From: PLanc-01 sp034678485
Lineage (GTDB): Bacteria; Planctomycetota; Phycisphaerae; Sedimentisphaerales; Anaerobacaceae
Direction: 5' to 3'
DNA length: 64,000 nt
Assembly: GCA_034678485.1 (NCBI GenBank)
Contig: JAXDBU010000073.1
Span: 34,082 to 98,081, forward strand
Shown one piece after another: positions 17,198 to 25,240 of this stretch. How positions within the stretch are numbered: the stretch's first letter is position 1; each line of letters begins with the position of its first letter. The notes below the pieces were generated by a model that worked only from the letters and a program-made list of their open reading frames with translations, was not told the origin of the DNA and did no database searches. A program made the translations under genes and the position numbers.

Positions 17198-20100
17198 GTG
17201 ACAACTGGAACCCTGACATCCTTTGTCTTATTCGTGTTGACCGGCGCCGCCTGGGCAGCTCAACCGGACGCGCCGGCGGAGGTCTTCGTCGTCCCCAATT
17301 TCCATCCCGCGAGTTGCGGCTGGCTCACGGACTGGTCCACCGAGCGCAACTACTGCGCCAACAGCTACCTCGACCACCTCGACCGCGTGCGGGACAACCC
17401 GAACTACGCTTTCGCGCTCTCCGAATGCAACACAATGATCGCCATCCTCAATTTCCACCCGGACCGGGTGGCGGAGCTCAAGCAGCGGATTCGCGAGGGC
17501 CGCGTGGAGCTGGTCAATGCGTTCTTTCTCGAACCGACGATCAATCTCTCGGGCGGCGAAGCCCTCGTCAAGATGGGTGTGGAAGGTCTACGTTGGCAGC
17601 AGGCGATCTTCGGGGTTCGCCCCCGTTTCGTCTGGGCCATCGATGTGACCGGCGTGCACGAGCAGATGGCGCAAATCACATCAGGCCTGGGCCTCGACGC
17701 GATGGTCTATACGCGAGACAACCCCACCGGCAAATCGATCCACTGGCTCCAGGCCCCGGACGGCTCGCGATGTCCGGCGATCTCGCCCGGCCACTATGCC
17801 GATTGGGATCCCGTGTTCCGCTCGCCGACGCCGCTGGACTCCAAAACCCTCGCGGAGCTTCTGGACGACGTGAAAGCCCGCGCCGGCGGGACACCCGTGG
17901 GTGCGCCGGTTCTCGTGCTGGGCGGCGCCGGCGACTACTCTCTTGCGCCGGCCTGCACGGACTACCCGTCGGCATTCCTGAGGCAGTGGAAGCAGGCGGC
18001 CCCTCAGACGTCAATGCACTTCACCGGGTTGGGTCGGTACGTCGACGCGATTCGTCCCGGCATTCAATCCGGCCGAATCGAGCTGCCCGTCAGCCGGAGC
18101 GGGGCCAGGATGAGTTGGACATCCTTCTGGATCGAGAGTCCCAGGGTCAAACGGTGGTATCGGCGGGCGGAACAGGGATTGCAGACGGCCGAGATGCTGG
18201 CGACCATCGCCAGCCGCGACGGCAAGTTCGAGTATCCCGTCCAGCCCCTCTACTGTGCCTGGCTCCAGATGCTCCTGAACATGGACCGCAACACCCTATG
18301 GGGTGCGGCCGGTGGCATGGTCTTCGAGCATGAGAAGTCGTGGGACGCCCGCGACCGCTTCGAGTCGGTGGAGAAGATCTCCGCCGACGCAACTCACGTA
18401 GCCCTCAAGCACATGGCCGGGCAGGGCCGATGCGCAGCGCTGTTCAATCCGCTGAATTGGCCGAGGACCGATCCTGTACGAATCAGCCTGCCAGCGGGCG
18501 TGAGCCCGGTGGGCGTGACTTGCCAGAGTGGGGGAGATGGCCAGATCCTATGCCAAGCGTCCCTGCCGTCGACGGGCATTCTCACGCTGGCCACATCGAG
18601 CCAGGCAGCCCCCGCGACGTGGACGATCAACCTGCCAGCGGTAATCGAAACGGCTCACTACCGCGCGAGAATCGATCCGAACAATGGTTCCTTGTGCAGT
18701 CTGACGCTGAGATCCTCCGGCCGGGAGGTCCTGGCAGGTCCAGTGCTGCTCGTGGCCGAGCAGGCAGGCGATTTCCACCGCACCCCGCGGCGCGACCAGC
18801 GGAGACGCCTGGCCGATTCCTGGCAAGCCAAGCCACGCATCAGTGTGAGCGAGGGTCCGTTGGCGACTGTCGTCAGGACGGACTCGTCTCTCCTTGGCAG
18901 CGGCGCTCGGCAGACGATCCATTTCTACAAGGACTCTGGGCGGATCGATTTCGATGTGGAATTGAATGATGTCCCGGACAAGACCATCGTCCTGGCGGAG
19001 TTCCCTCTGGCGCAGGCCATCCAGGAAACCCGACGCGGCATTCCCTATGGCTTCTCCCACGCTGCATGGGAGAGAGAGGATCCGAGTCTGGCCGGGTTTG
19101 GCGATGGAATCGTTCCGGCAATCCGTTGGTCGCACTACCAGCTCGAACGGGGCGGCGTGGCCCTTCTCGATCGTGGCCTGCCCGGTCGCGAACTCACCGG
19201 CCGAACACCGGTGCTGTTTCTCCTGGACACGCAGGAGATCTACATGGGTTACCCGAATGCCTGGCTCAGCGGTCGCGGCCGACAGAGTTTCTCCTTCGCC
19301 CTCGTCGCCCACGACGGCGACTGGAAAGACGCACGCATCCCCCAGATGGCCTGGGAGTTCAACCAGCCTCCGGTTGTGGTCGCCGATTGCGCCGAGGCCC
19401 TGCCCCGGTCATTCCTGCAGACCTCCGGCAACGTGATCGTCGAGGCCATGCGCCGTGAAGGGAGCGAGATCGAGGTGCGCCTGGCCGAGTGCCTCGGTGC
19501 GGCCGGGATGGTTGAACTCACGCTGAACGTGCCGCACCGTAAAGCCGCGATTACCGATCTGACGGGCGGCCGGCGGGAGCCTCTGGAGGGCGGACCGACC
19601 TACCGATTCCGCGTGCGACCACAACAGATCGTGACATTGCGATTTGGCACGGACTCGACCGTTGCGGACATCCAGCCGCTGACGAAGTGGGATTCGCTCG
19701 TGCCGCATGCCAAGCTCGCCGCGCTCAACACGAAACTCGGTAAGAAGGGCCATCCCCCGGCCGGCGGGCAGGAAGATGAGACCTCGCGATTGCCTGCGGA
19801 CGCAGCGAAATCCGTTGCCAGGGGCAAGCAGACCACCGCCTCCAACGTCTATCAGGATCAAGATCGCTGCCGGGCGGAACTGGCCTTCGATGGCGACCCG
19901 CAGACGCGCTGGGCCTCCGACGCCGGGCTCCAGCAAGCCTGGCTGGAGGTGGATCTCGGGCGAGTGTGCATCATCGACCGGGCCTGGCTCAGCGAGGCGT
20001 ACGATCGCGTCGAGGAATTCGAACTGCAGGCGGATCGGGACGGTCGATGGGAGACCTGCGCCCGCGGCGGCAGGATCGGTCTGGGCCTGGAGCTCAAGTT

Positions 20101-20332
20101 CGCGCCGGTCCAAGCACAGAGAATCCGCCTGAACGTTCTCAAGGCGACCGACGGCCCGACCATCTGGGAGTTCCTGCTGTTCGAAGCGGCCTCGGCCGAC
20201 TCCGCACCGCGTGCGGTCATTCGGCCGGAAGGCCGAACCGATAGGCAACACCGGCCTCGGGAATCAACACCCTCTCGCTCAGGCCAAGCACCCGTATCCG
20301 CTCGCGGATCTGGGGCACCTCAACCGTGTTGA
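17198..20332 (+). CDS. Exported GH38-like hydrolase with C-terminal discoidin domain
   Basis: A 1044-residue exported protein from a GTG start with GGAG nearby; the signal peptide ends near AAWAAQ. Residues about 28-330 resemble the GH38 alpha-mannosidase catalytic barrel, notably EPTINLSGGEAL and WAIDVTG, where Asp149 would be the nucleophile. The zinc motif H-x-D-x-G-W of that family appears degenerate (FHPASCGW), with no Asp. Beta-sandwich regions fill 400-830. Residues about 870-1005 are an F5/8C discoidin domain (TTASNVYQDQDRCRAELAFD to IWEFLLFE). The last 37 residues are low-complexity and antisense to the convergent hydrolase gene. It is probably a periplasmic or surface glycoside-active protein with altered metal chemistry; the substrate might be a rhamnose- or mannose-containing glycan. 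Confidence 0.82.
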   Translation: MTTGTLTSFVLFVLTGAAWAAQPDAPAEVFVVPNFHPASCGWLTDWSTERNYCANSYLDHLDRVRDNPNYAFALSECNTMIAILNFHPDRVAELKQRIREGRVELVNAFFLEPTINLSGGEALVKMGVEGLRWQQAIFGVRPRFVWAIDVTGVHEQMAQITSGLGLDAMVYTRDNPTGKSIHWLQAPDGSRCPAISPGHYADWDPVFRSPTPLDSKTLAELLDDVKARAGGTPVGAPVLVLGGAGDYSLAPACTDYPSAFLRQWKQAAPQTSMHFTGLGRYVDAIRPGIQSGRIELPVSRSGARMSWTSFWIESPRVKRWYRRAEQGLQTAEMLATIASRDGKFEYPVQPLYCAWLQMLLNMDRNTLWGAAGGMVFEHEKSWDARDRFESVEKISADATHVALKHMAGQGRCAALFNPLNWPRTDPVRISLPAGVSPVGVTCQSGGDGQILCQASLPSTGILTLATSSQAAPATWTINLPAVIETAHYRARIDPNNGSLCSLTLRSSGREVLAGPVLLVAEQAGDFHRTPRRDQRRRLADSWQAKPRISVSEGPLATVVRTDSSLLGSGARQTIHFYKDSGRIDFDVELNDVPDKTIVLAEFPLAQAIQETRRGIPYGFSHAAWEREDPSLAGFGDGIVPAIRWSHYQLERGGVALLDRGLPGRELTGRTPVLFLLDTQEIYMGYPNAWLSGRGRQSFSFALVAHDGDWKDARIPQMAWEFNQPPVVVADCAEALPRSFLQTSGNVIVEAMRREGSEIEVRLAECLGAAGMVELTLNVPHRKAAITDLTGGRREPLEGGPTYRFRVRPQQIVTLRFGTDSTVADIQPLTKWDSLVPHAKLAALNTKLGKKGHPPAGGQEDETSRLPADAAKSVARGKQTTASNVYQDQDRCRAELAFDGDPQTRWASDAGLQQAWLEVDLGRVCIIDRAWLSEAYDRVEEFELQADRDGRWETCARGGRIGLGLELKFAPVQAQRIRLNVLKATDGPTIWEFLLFEAASADSAPRAVIRPEGRTDRQHRPRESTPSRSGQAPVSARGSGAPQPC

Positions 20333-21089
20333 AGCTGAACATGCCGAAATGGTGGCAGATCATCATAGGAATGTCGGCCCCTGCAAACACCTCCACGGCT
20401 TCGTCGAAGGTGAAGTTGCCGGGCACGCCGCGACTTGAACGGTAGACGTCCCGCCCGTTGATCGGCAGCAATGCCACGTGAATCCTGCATTCGCGCAGCC
20501 GATCCACGAGACCCGGATAGGGGATGCAGTCACCGGAATGGTAGATGCGCACCCCCGCGATTTCGAGAACGTACCCCAGAAAATGATGTTCCCCCCGGCC
20601 ATTCGTCACCAACTGCTCGTGAGCGGAGGCCAAGACCTCCACGTGGGCTCCCGTTCCGAGCGACACGATATCACCGTCGTTCGCAAAGATCACCCGCCGT
20701 GGATCGCGCACCAGGAGAGAGAGGGAGTCTCTTTCAGCAGCGGGGCCGATCAGCCGGCATCTCGCACTCGCTTCCATGATGACGGGAAGAGCCTCCGGGT
20801 CCATGTGGTCTCCGTGTCGATGCGTACACAGGACATAGTCCACCTCTGTCGCTTGTTCCGGGCTCAGAGGGGCAGGCACCATACGAACGTGTTCGAATTC
20901 CCGGCCGCGGTATTTCTTGGCGAGATGGTCGGACAGATAGGGGTCGATCAGCAGGTTCAGCCCCGCACCACCGACGTAGAAACCGGCCTGGCCCAGCCAC
21001 GAGATGCCGGCGGCGGCATCGAGCGGACAGGGCCGACCCAATTCCGCAGCGACATCCAAGTCCATTGGCCGGCAGACGATCTCTCGCAC
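20217..21089 (-). CDS. Metallo-beta-lactamase-fold hydrolase, UlaG-like
   Basis: A 290-residue MBL-fold enzyme. The metal ligands are visible in CTHRHGDHMDP, in YHSGDCIPY and in a later ICHHFG. The general shape (GISWLGQAGFYV, LLIDPYLSDHL) matches the UlaG/L-ascorbate-6-phosphate lactonase and UPF0173 group, which open lactones or hydrolyse phosphoesters. The start is GTG at 21089; an ATG at 21065 is the alternative. It is last in the twelve-gene operon, 10 bases after the KDPG aldolase. A sugar-lactone or phosphosugar substrate is inferred. Its final 116 bases overlap the end of the convergent GH38-like gene. Confidence 0.88.
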   Translation of the reverse strand: MREIVCRPMDLDVAAELGRPCPLDAAAGISWLGQAGFYVGGAGLNLLIDPYLSDHLAKKYRGREFEHVRMVPAPLSPEQATEVDYVLCTHRHGDHMDPEALPVIMEASARCRLIGPAAERDSLSLLVRDPRRVIFANDGDIVSLGTGAHVEVLASAHEQLVTNGRGEHHFLGYVLEIAGVRIYHSGDCIPYPGLVDRLRECRIHVALLPINGRDVYRSSRGVPGNFTFDEAVEVFAGADIPMMICHHFGMFSFNTVEVPQIRERIRVLGLSERVLIPEAGVAYRFGLPAE

Positions 21090-21099
21090 CGAAGCACCT

Positions 21100-21753
21100 T
21101 CAGGAGGCTCTCTCGGACAAGAGAGCCTGGATTTGGCGGCAGTTTTCGGTCACTTTGTCCCATTGGCCGGCGGCGATCACGTTCTGCGGCGCGACCCACG
21201 TGCCGCCAACCGCCAGAACCACGCCGCAAGCCAGATAGTCGGTCACATTCTGCGGCGTAATACCGCCGGTGGGGATGAACTGAACGCCCAGGTGTTTGTA
21301 CGGAGCGCTGAGGCTCTTGAGAAATGCGAGCCCCCCCGCCGCTTCAGCGGGGAAGTACTTCAGGATTCGCAGGCCGAAACTCAAGGCGGTCTCCACATCG
21401 GTGGGCGTCATCACACCCGGTGCAAACGGCAAGTCGACCTCGATCGCCGCCTGGACCACATCCCGGTTCACGCCCGGCGCCACGGCGAACCGCGCACCGC
21501 AGTCCTTGGCGCGTCGGATGTCGTCCGCGTTGAGAACGGTGCCGGCTCCCACCAACAACTCGGGACGTTCGGCGGTCAGCAAACGGATCACCTCGGCGGC
21601 CGCCTTCGTGCGAAACGTGATCTCGGCGACCGGGAGACCGCCCGCTATGAGCGCATCGGCCAATGGCAAGGCCGCCTCGACCCGGTCCACCACGACCACG
21701 GGGACGACCCTTTTGTCACGTACTCGACTGAAGACATCCGACTCTGCCGCCAT
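21100..21753 (-). CDS. KDPG/KHG aldolase family
   Basis: A 217-residue class I aldolase that splits 2-keto-3-deoxy-6-phosphogluconate or a related keto-deoxy sugar acid into pyruvate and an aldehyde. Conserved parts are AEITFRT (catalytic Glu and phosphate-binding region), LVGAGTVL, FAVAPGVN and the Schiff-base lysine in LRILKYFPAE, followed by FIPTGGI. The length is normal. It begins two bases after the 2-hydroxyacid dehydrogenase gene and is followed 10 bases later by the MBL hydrolase. In this operon the natural substrate may be a non-gluconate acid, so the eda symbol is not assigned. Confidence 0.93.
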   Translation of the reverse strand: MAAESDVFSRVRDKRVVPVVVVDRVEAALPLADALIAGGLPVAEITFRTKAAAEVIRLLTAERPELLVGAGTVLNADDIRRAKDCGARFAVAPGVNRDVVQAAIEVDLPFAPGVMTPTDVETALSFGLRILKYFPAEAAGGLAFLKSLSAPYKHLGVQFIPTGGITPQNVTDYLACGVVLAVGGTWVAPQNVIAAGQWDKVTENCRQIQALLSERAS

Positions 21754-21755
21754 CG

Positions 21756-22703
21756 TTACCTCCTGGGGAACACAGTGCTCGGCCGAAGACAGTGCATCAT
21801 GCCCCCCACAGCCAAATCGACGGCCCGGTCGATACTCTCGCGCGTGAAGCCGCCGATGTGCGGCGTGGCGATCACTCGCTCGTGCTCGATGAGCCGGCTG
21901 GGTCCGGGCGGCTCGACCGCAAAAACATCCAGGCCGAGACCTGCGACATGGCCGCTATCCAACGCCTCCAGGACGTCTTTGTCGTCCAGCAGGCTGGCCC
22001 GTGCCGTGTTGATGAGATAGACGCCCTTCTTCATGGCTGCCAGGGTCTGATGCATCACGATGGGACGTCCGTCCGCCGCGGGAGGGCAGTGCAGCGAAAC
22101 CACATCTGACCCGGCCCACAGCTCCGCAAGACGAACGTATCTGAACCTCTCGGACGGAGAGAACGACACGTCAGGATACGGATCGAAGGCCAACACATTC
22201 ATCCCCAGCCCCAGGGCCAGCGAAGCCACCTGCCGGCCGATGCTCCCACACCCCACAACGCCAAGCGTCCGCCCGTCCAATTCGATTCCGCACCGGCGCT
22301 GCCAGTCTGCGCGTTTGAGGTGGGCGTCGCTGAAAGGAACCGCGCGAGTCAGAGCCAGCATCAGGGCAATCGTCAACTCGGCCACTCCCCGCGTGTTGGC
22401 GCCCTGGGCGCGGACGATCGCGATCCCCGCACGTTTGGCCGCTTCCAGATCGATGTTGTCGACCCCGACGCCGTTCCGGGCGATCACCTTGAGATCGGTT
22501 CCCGCTGCGATGACCCGAGCGGATATCTTCTCGACGCCCGCGAGATAGCCAACACACCCGGGCAGCACGCGCAACAGTTCCGCTTCATCAGGCTGGACGC
22601 CCGGCGTACAGAACACCACTTCATAGCCCGCCTCTTTCAGGCGTCCCAAGGCTGGATGGCCGTCTTTCGTCAGGGACCTGGGCGTGACGAGAATGCGACT
22701 CAT
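21756..22703 (-). CDS. D-isomer-specific 2-hydroxyacid dehydrogenase
   Basis: A 315-residue NAD-dependent dehydrogenase of the phosphoglycerate dehydrogenase superfamily. The Rossmann motif is GVVGCGSIGRQVA. The catalytic arginine region is ANTRGVAEL, and TPHIGGFTRE carries the catalytic His. There is no C-terminal ACT domain, so this is the short form, more like glyoxylate/hydroxypyruvate reductases than classic SerA. It starts by a four-base ATGA overlap with the cupin isomerase gene. In context it probably reduces or oxidises a sugar-derived 2-keto or 2-hydroxy acid; serine synthesis is the alternative. Confidence 0.92.
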   Translation of the reverse strand: MSRILVTPRSLTKDGHPALGRLKEAGYEVVFCTPGVQPDEAELLRVLPGCVGYLAGVEKISARVIAAGTDLKVIARNGVGVDNIDLEAAKRAGIAIVRAQGANTRGVAELTIALMLALTRAVPFSDAHLKRADWQRRCGIELDGRTLGVVGCGSIGRQVASLALGLGMNVLAFDPYPDVSFSPSERFRYVRLAELWAGSDVVSLHCPPAADGRPIVMHQTLAAMKKGVYLINTARASLLDDKDVLEALDSGHVAGLGLDVFAVEPPGPSRLIEHERVIATPHIGGFTRESIDRAVDLAVGGMMHCLRPSTVFPRR

Positions 22704-23296
22704 ACGACAACGATCCTCCCTTCGCGGGAATACACGCGTTTGGGGAATCCCTCCTGTTCGATGTCGCCGTAGTTGTGGCCGGCGTCGCCGGGATAGACAC
22801 AGAAAGAAATCAAAGGTTCATTCCCCGTATTGATCGACCGGTGCGCCCAGAAAGGAGGAACGTAGACCATGCGACCCCGGCTCATCTCCTGTGCGGCCCA
22901 TGTCCCATCCGTCGTTTTCATGGCCATGTAGCCCACGCCGCGCAGGCACAGGTAGATTTCGGCAGTTCCCGCGACCGCATGATAGTGTCCCTTGGTCATG
23001 AAGCACTCTTCGCCGATCCGGCCCGGCTGCAGCTTGCTGATGCAGTACATGAGGTGCCCTCGCCTCTCGGGCACGGGGACTTCGAAGACCTCGTAGTGCA
23101 ACGGGTCGTTCTCCGTGGCAATCAGCCGCTCCAAGGCGGCTCCGTCGGCATAATGTCCCCGCATGTCCGAGGCTCTGCGCACCAGGTGATTCGTCGCATT
23201 CTTCAGAATCCCGCTGTCGAGATCGATCTCAAGCGAGAACGGCTCCATGATCGTATCCGCTGTTCCCATATCGGCACTCTCCCCTTTCCTGTTCAC
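22700..23296 (-). CDS. Cupin-type glucose-6-phosphate isomerase
   Basis: A 198-residue cupin of the archaeal-type phosphoglucose isomerase family, unrelated to the classic Pgi fold. The metal-binding cupin signature is clear: TKGHYHAVAGTAEIYLCLRG gives two His and a Glu, and PPFWAHRSIN gives the last His. It would interconvert glucose 6-phosphate and fructose 6-phosphate, or an equivalent aldose/ketose phosphate pair. It is joined to both neighbours by four-base ATGA overlaps, so translation is tightly coupled. Its presence in an operon with an FGGY kinase and KDPG aldolase suggests an upper sugar-phosphate step. Confidence 0.9.
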   Translation of the reverse strand: MNRKGESADMGTADTIMEPFSLEIDLDSGILKNATNHLVRRASDMRGHYADGAALERLIATENDPLHYEVFEVPVPERRGHLMYCISKLQPGRIGEECFMTKGHYHAVAGTAEIYLCLRGVGYMAMKTTDGTWAAQEMSRGRMVYVPPFWAHRSINTGNEPLISFCVYPGDAGHNYGDIEQEGFPKRVYSREGRIVVV

Positions 23297-24246
23297 CGGA
23301 CCCTCGCTGCGATTTCCGACAGCTTCCGGAGCTGCGGACCCTGCGTGGGTATGTCAATGTGAAACACCTCGGCGATGACTCTCGTCCAGCCATGAATGAA
23401 ATAGACCCAGCCGTCTTCGATGGTCAGATTCCTGTCCTGCTGCTGGGCTTTTGCCTGGCGGAGGAACAGCAGATCGCCGCGATAGTTGAATTCCCACGCG
23501 AGCCCATTCTGCGGGAACCGTGCGGCGTCCGTCAGCGGCGACCCCGGCGCATCCTTGCCCAGACCGGTGGCATTGACCACGAGAGAACCCGGCCCAAGCT
23601 GATTCACCACCGCGTCGTTCCGGGCTGGATCAGGACAATGGTGATATGTCACTGCGATGCCGGGATTGATCTGCTCGTGGATGCGACGCATCTCCTCAAG
23701 ACGCGGCTGGCTCCGGTTGGTCACGAGAATGCGAGCCGGAGATCGGTCCTTTCCATTGTGTGTCATGAGGTAGGTCGTCAGGGCAAGGGATGAGCCTCCC
23801 GCTCCCAGTAGACACACCTGGGCTTCCGTTCGACGCCAGTAGTCGTCCGCAACGAACGCCTCCAGAGCCAGGCCGCTGGTGATGGGGTCCTTGGCATGTC
23901 CCCAGAGGGCCCCGTCGTGCTTGGAGATACAACTGATCTCTCCGAGCAACTGGGCGTGTGGATCCAGCCCGTCGAATAGATCCCGACACGCAGCGAGCAG
24001 ATCGATCTTGTGCGTGGTAACGAGTCCGCCGAGCGAGAGCGGGTCCTTCTTGATGAAGCGGACCACGCTCCGATAGACCTCGGGATCGTCGTGCCACTTG
24101 CAGTCGATCCCCTTGATCGTACAGTCCCCCAAGCCCAGGTGACGTGCCCACGCAGGAAAGACCTTCATAATCGAGGACTTGCTCGTGGTCACCCCAATGA
24201 AGTAGAATGTTGGCCTTTGAGCAGGTTCGAAGTTGGGTCCCGTCAT
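23293..24246 (-). CDS. Shikimate dehydrogenase-like oxidoreductase
   Basis: A 317-residue protein with the AroE two-domain order. The N-terminal substrate domain has GVTTSKSSIMKVFPAW (the S-x-S substrate serines) and the catalytic lysine in VTTHKIDLL. The NADP-binding motif is GAGGSSLALTTYLM. The AroE box G-x-N-T-D-x-x-G is changed to GHAKDPITSG, keeping only Asp and Gly, so the substrate is probably not shikimate. AroE-like quinate/shikimate or aminoshikimate branches are known, and the position between sugar genes suggests a cyclic polyol or sugar-acid substrate. It overlaps the cupin isomerase start by four bases. Confidence 0.85.
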   Translation of the reverse strand: MTGPNFEPAQRPTFYFIGVTTSKSSIMKVFPAWARHLGLGDCTIKGIDCKWHDDPEVYRSVVRFIKKDPLSLGGLVTTHKIDLLAACRDLFDGLDPHAQLLGEISCISKHDGALWGHAKDPITSGLALEAFVADDYWRRTEAQVCLLGAGGSSLALTTYLMTHNGKDRSPARILVTNRSQPRLEEMRRIHEQINPGIAVTYHHCPDPARNDAVVNQLGPGSLVVNATGLGKDAPGSPLTDAARFPQNGLAWEFNYRGDLLFLRQAKAQQQDRNLTIEDGWVYFIHGWTRVIAEVFHIDIPTQGPQLRKLSEIAARVR

Positions 24247-24327
24247 ACACTTTCCTCAGTTTGCCATCGATCTCGAACGATGGGCGCGCCGTCCGTATCC
24301 GCAGCCGCCATCCGCCAGTTTCGTCTT

Positions 24328-25212
24328 TCAGTCGTTGAAGGTCTCCAGGGCTTTCTGGTCGCCCATCCGCTTGAGCAGTTGCTTCAAACCGTCGAGGTTC
24401 TCCACCAGGCTCTTCTCGGCGTCCACCTCCGGGCGATGGTCCAGGATACCGATGGGTCCGCGATAGCCGCTCTTGGCGATGATCTCGAGCATCTTCGCCT
24501 CGTGCTTTCCCTGGCCGAGAGGCAGGATCAGGGGCTTTGCGTCGGTGTTCATTCCGTTGAGATTCAGGCACAACAGATAGGGCTTCATGACCTCCAGGGA
24601 TTCCGCGAAGTCATTGATATGGCCGTGACCATGATGCAGATTGTAGACGATCCCCACATGGTCCGCCTGGGCATTCTCGCGAAGCCACTTGCACACGGCC
24701 ACCATGTTCTTGGGTTCACCCCCCCAGCCGCCGTGGTTATAGAGTGCCAGCTTGCAGCCCAGCTCGCGCGTCTGATCGACCAGAGGCAGCAACCCCCTGG
24801 CTGCGGCAGCCACCTTCTCCTGCTCCGTTCCCTCGGCAGGGGCGCCGAAAGTCTTCCAGATCTGAGGTCGGATGCCGTACTTCTTGATCAAGGGCGCCAT
24901 GGCCGGGTGCCAGTCCCAGAAGGCGAAGTATTCCAGCTTATGTCTCTTGTAGGCCAGGATTTCCTCTTCAAATGTGGCAACGTGCTGCTCTCGCCAATCG
25001 TAAGCCACTTTTCTGATGCCGAGGCGTTCGAGCATCTCGGCACGCTGTTCCGGAGTACGATTGGCCGCGTCAAACGGCACGATGCACCACGCCACGAGGT
25101 TGTCCTTGGCGAAGATGCTCTTGGTCGAACTGCCTGGGTCTTCGGCGAGCATAATCGTCGTCATAGGACCGACTGCCAGCAGCACAACAGCAGCAACGAT
25201 GTACTTTCTCAT
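24328..25212 (-). CDS. Exported TIM-barrel sugar isomerase/epimerase-like protein
   Basis: A 294-residue protein with a signal peptide (MRKYIVAAVVLLAVGPMTTIMLAED). The rest is a xylose-isomerase-like TIM barrel: YFAFWDWHPAMAPLIKKYG, CKLALYNHGGWGG, HVGIVYNLHHGHGHINDF and GILDHRPEVDAEKS. The family uses a metal with Glu, Asp and His ligands to isomerise, epimerise or cleave keto sugars. Some periplasmic relatives in Bacteroidetes act in 3-keto-glycoside breakdown with Gfo/Idh oxidases; that role is inference here. It lies 28 bases after the FGGY kinase gene. It is the only product of the operon with an obvious export signal. Confidence 0.85.
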   Translation of the reverse strand: MRKYIVAAVVLLAVGPMTTIMLAEDPGSSTKSIFAKDNLVAWCIVPFDAANRTPEQRAEMLERLGIRKVAYDWREQHVATFEEEILAYKRHKLEYFAFWDWHPAMAPLIKKYGIRPQIWKTFGAPAEGTEQEKVAAAARGLLPLVDQTRELGCKLALYNHGGWGGEPKNMVAVCKWLRENAQADHVGIVYNLHHGHGHINDFAESLEVMKPYLLCLNLNGMNTDAKPLILPLGQGKHEAKMLEIIAKSGYRGPIGILDHRPEVDAEKSLVENLDGLKQLLKRMGDQKALETFND

Positions 25213-25240
25213 GACTGTGACTCCCGACTTCTCAGTGATT

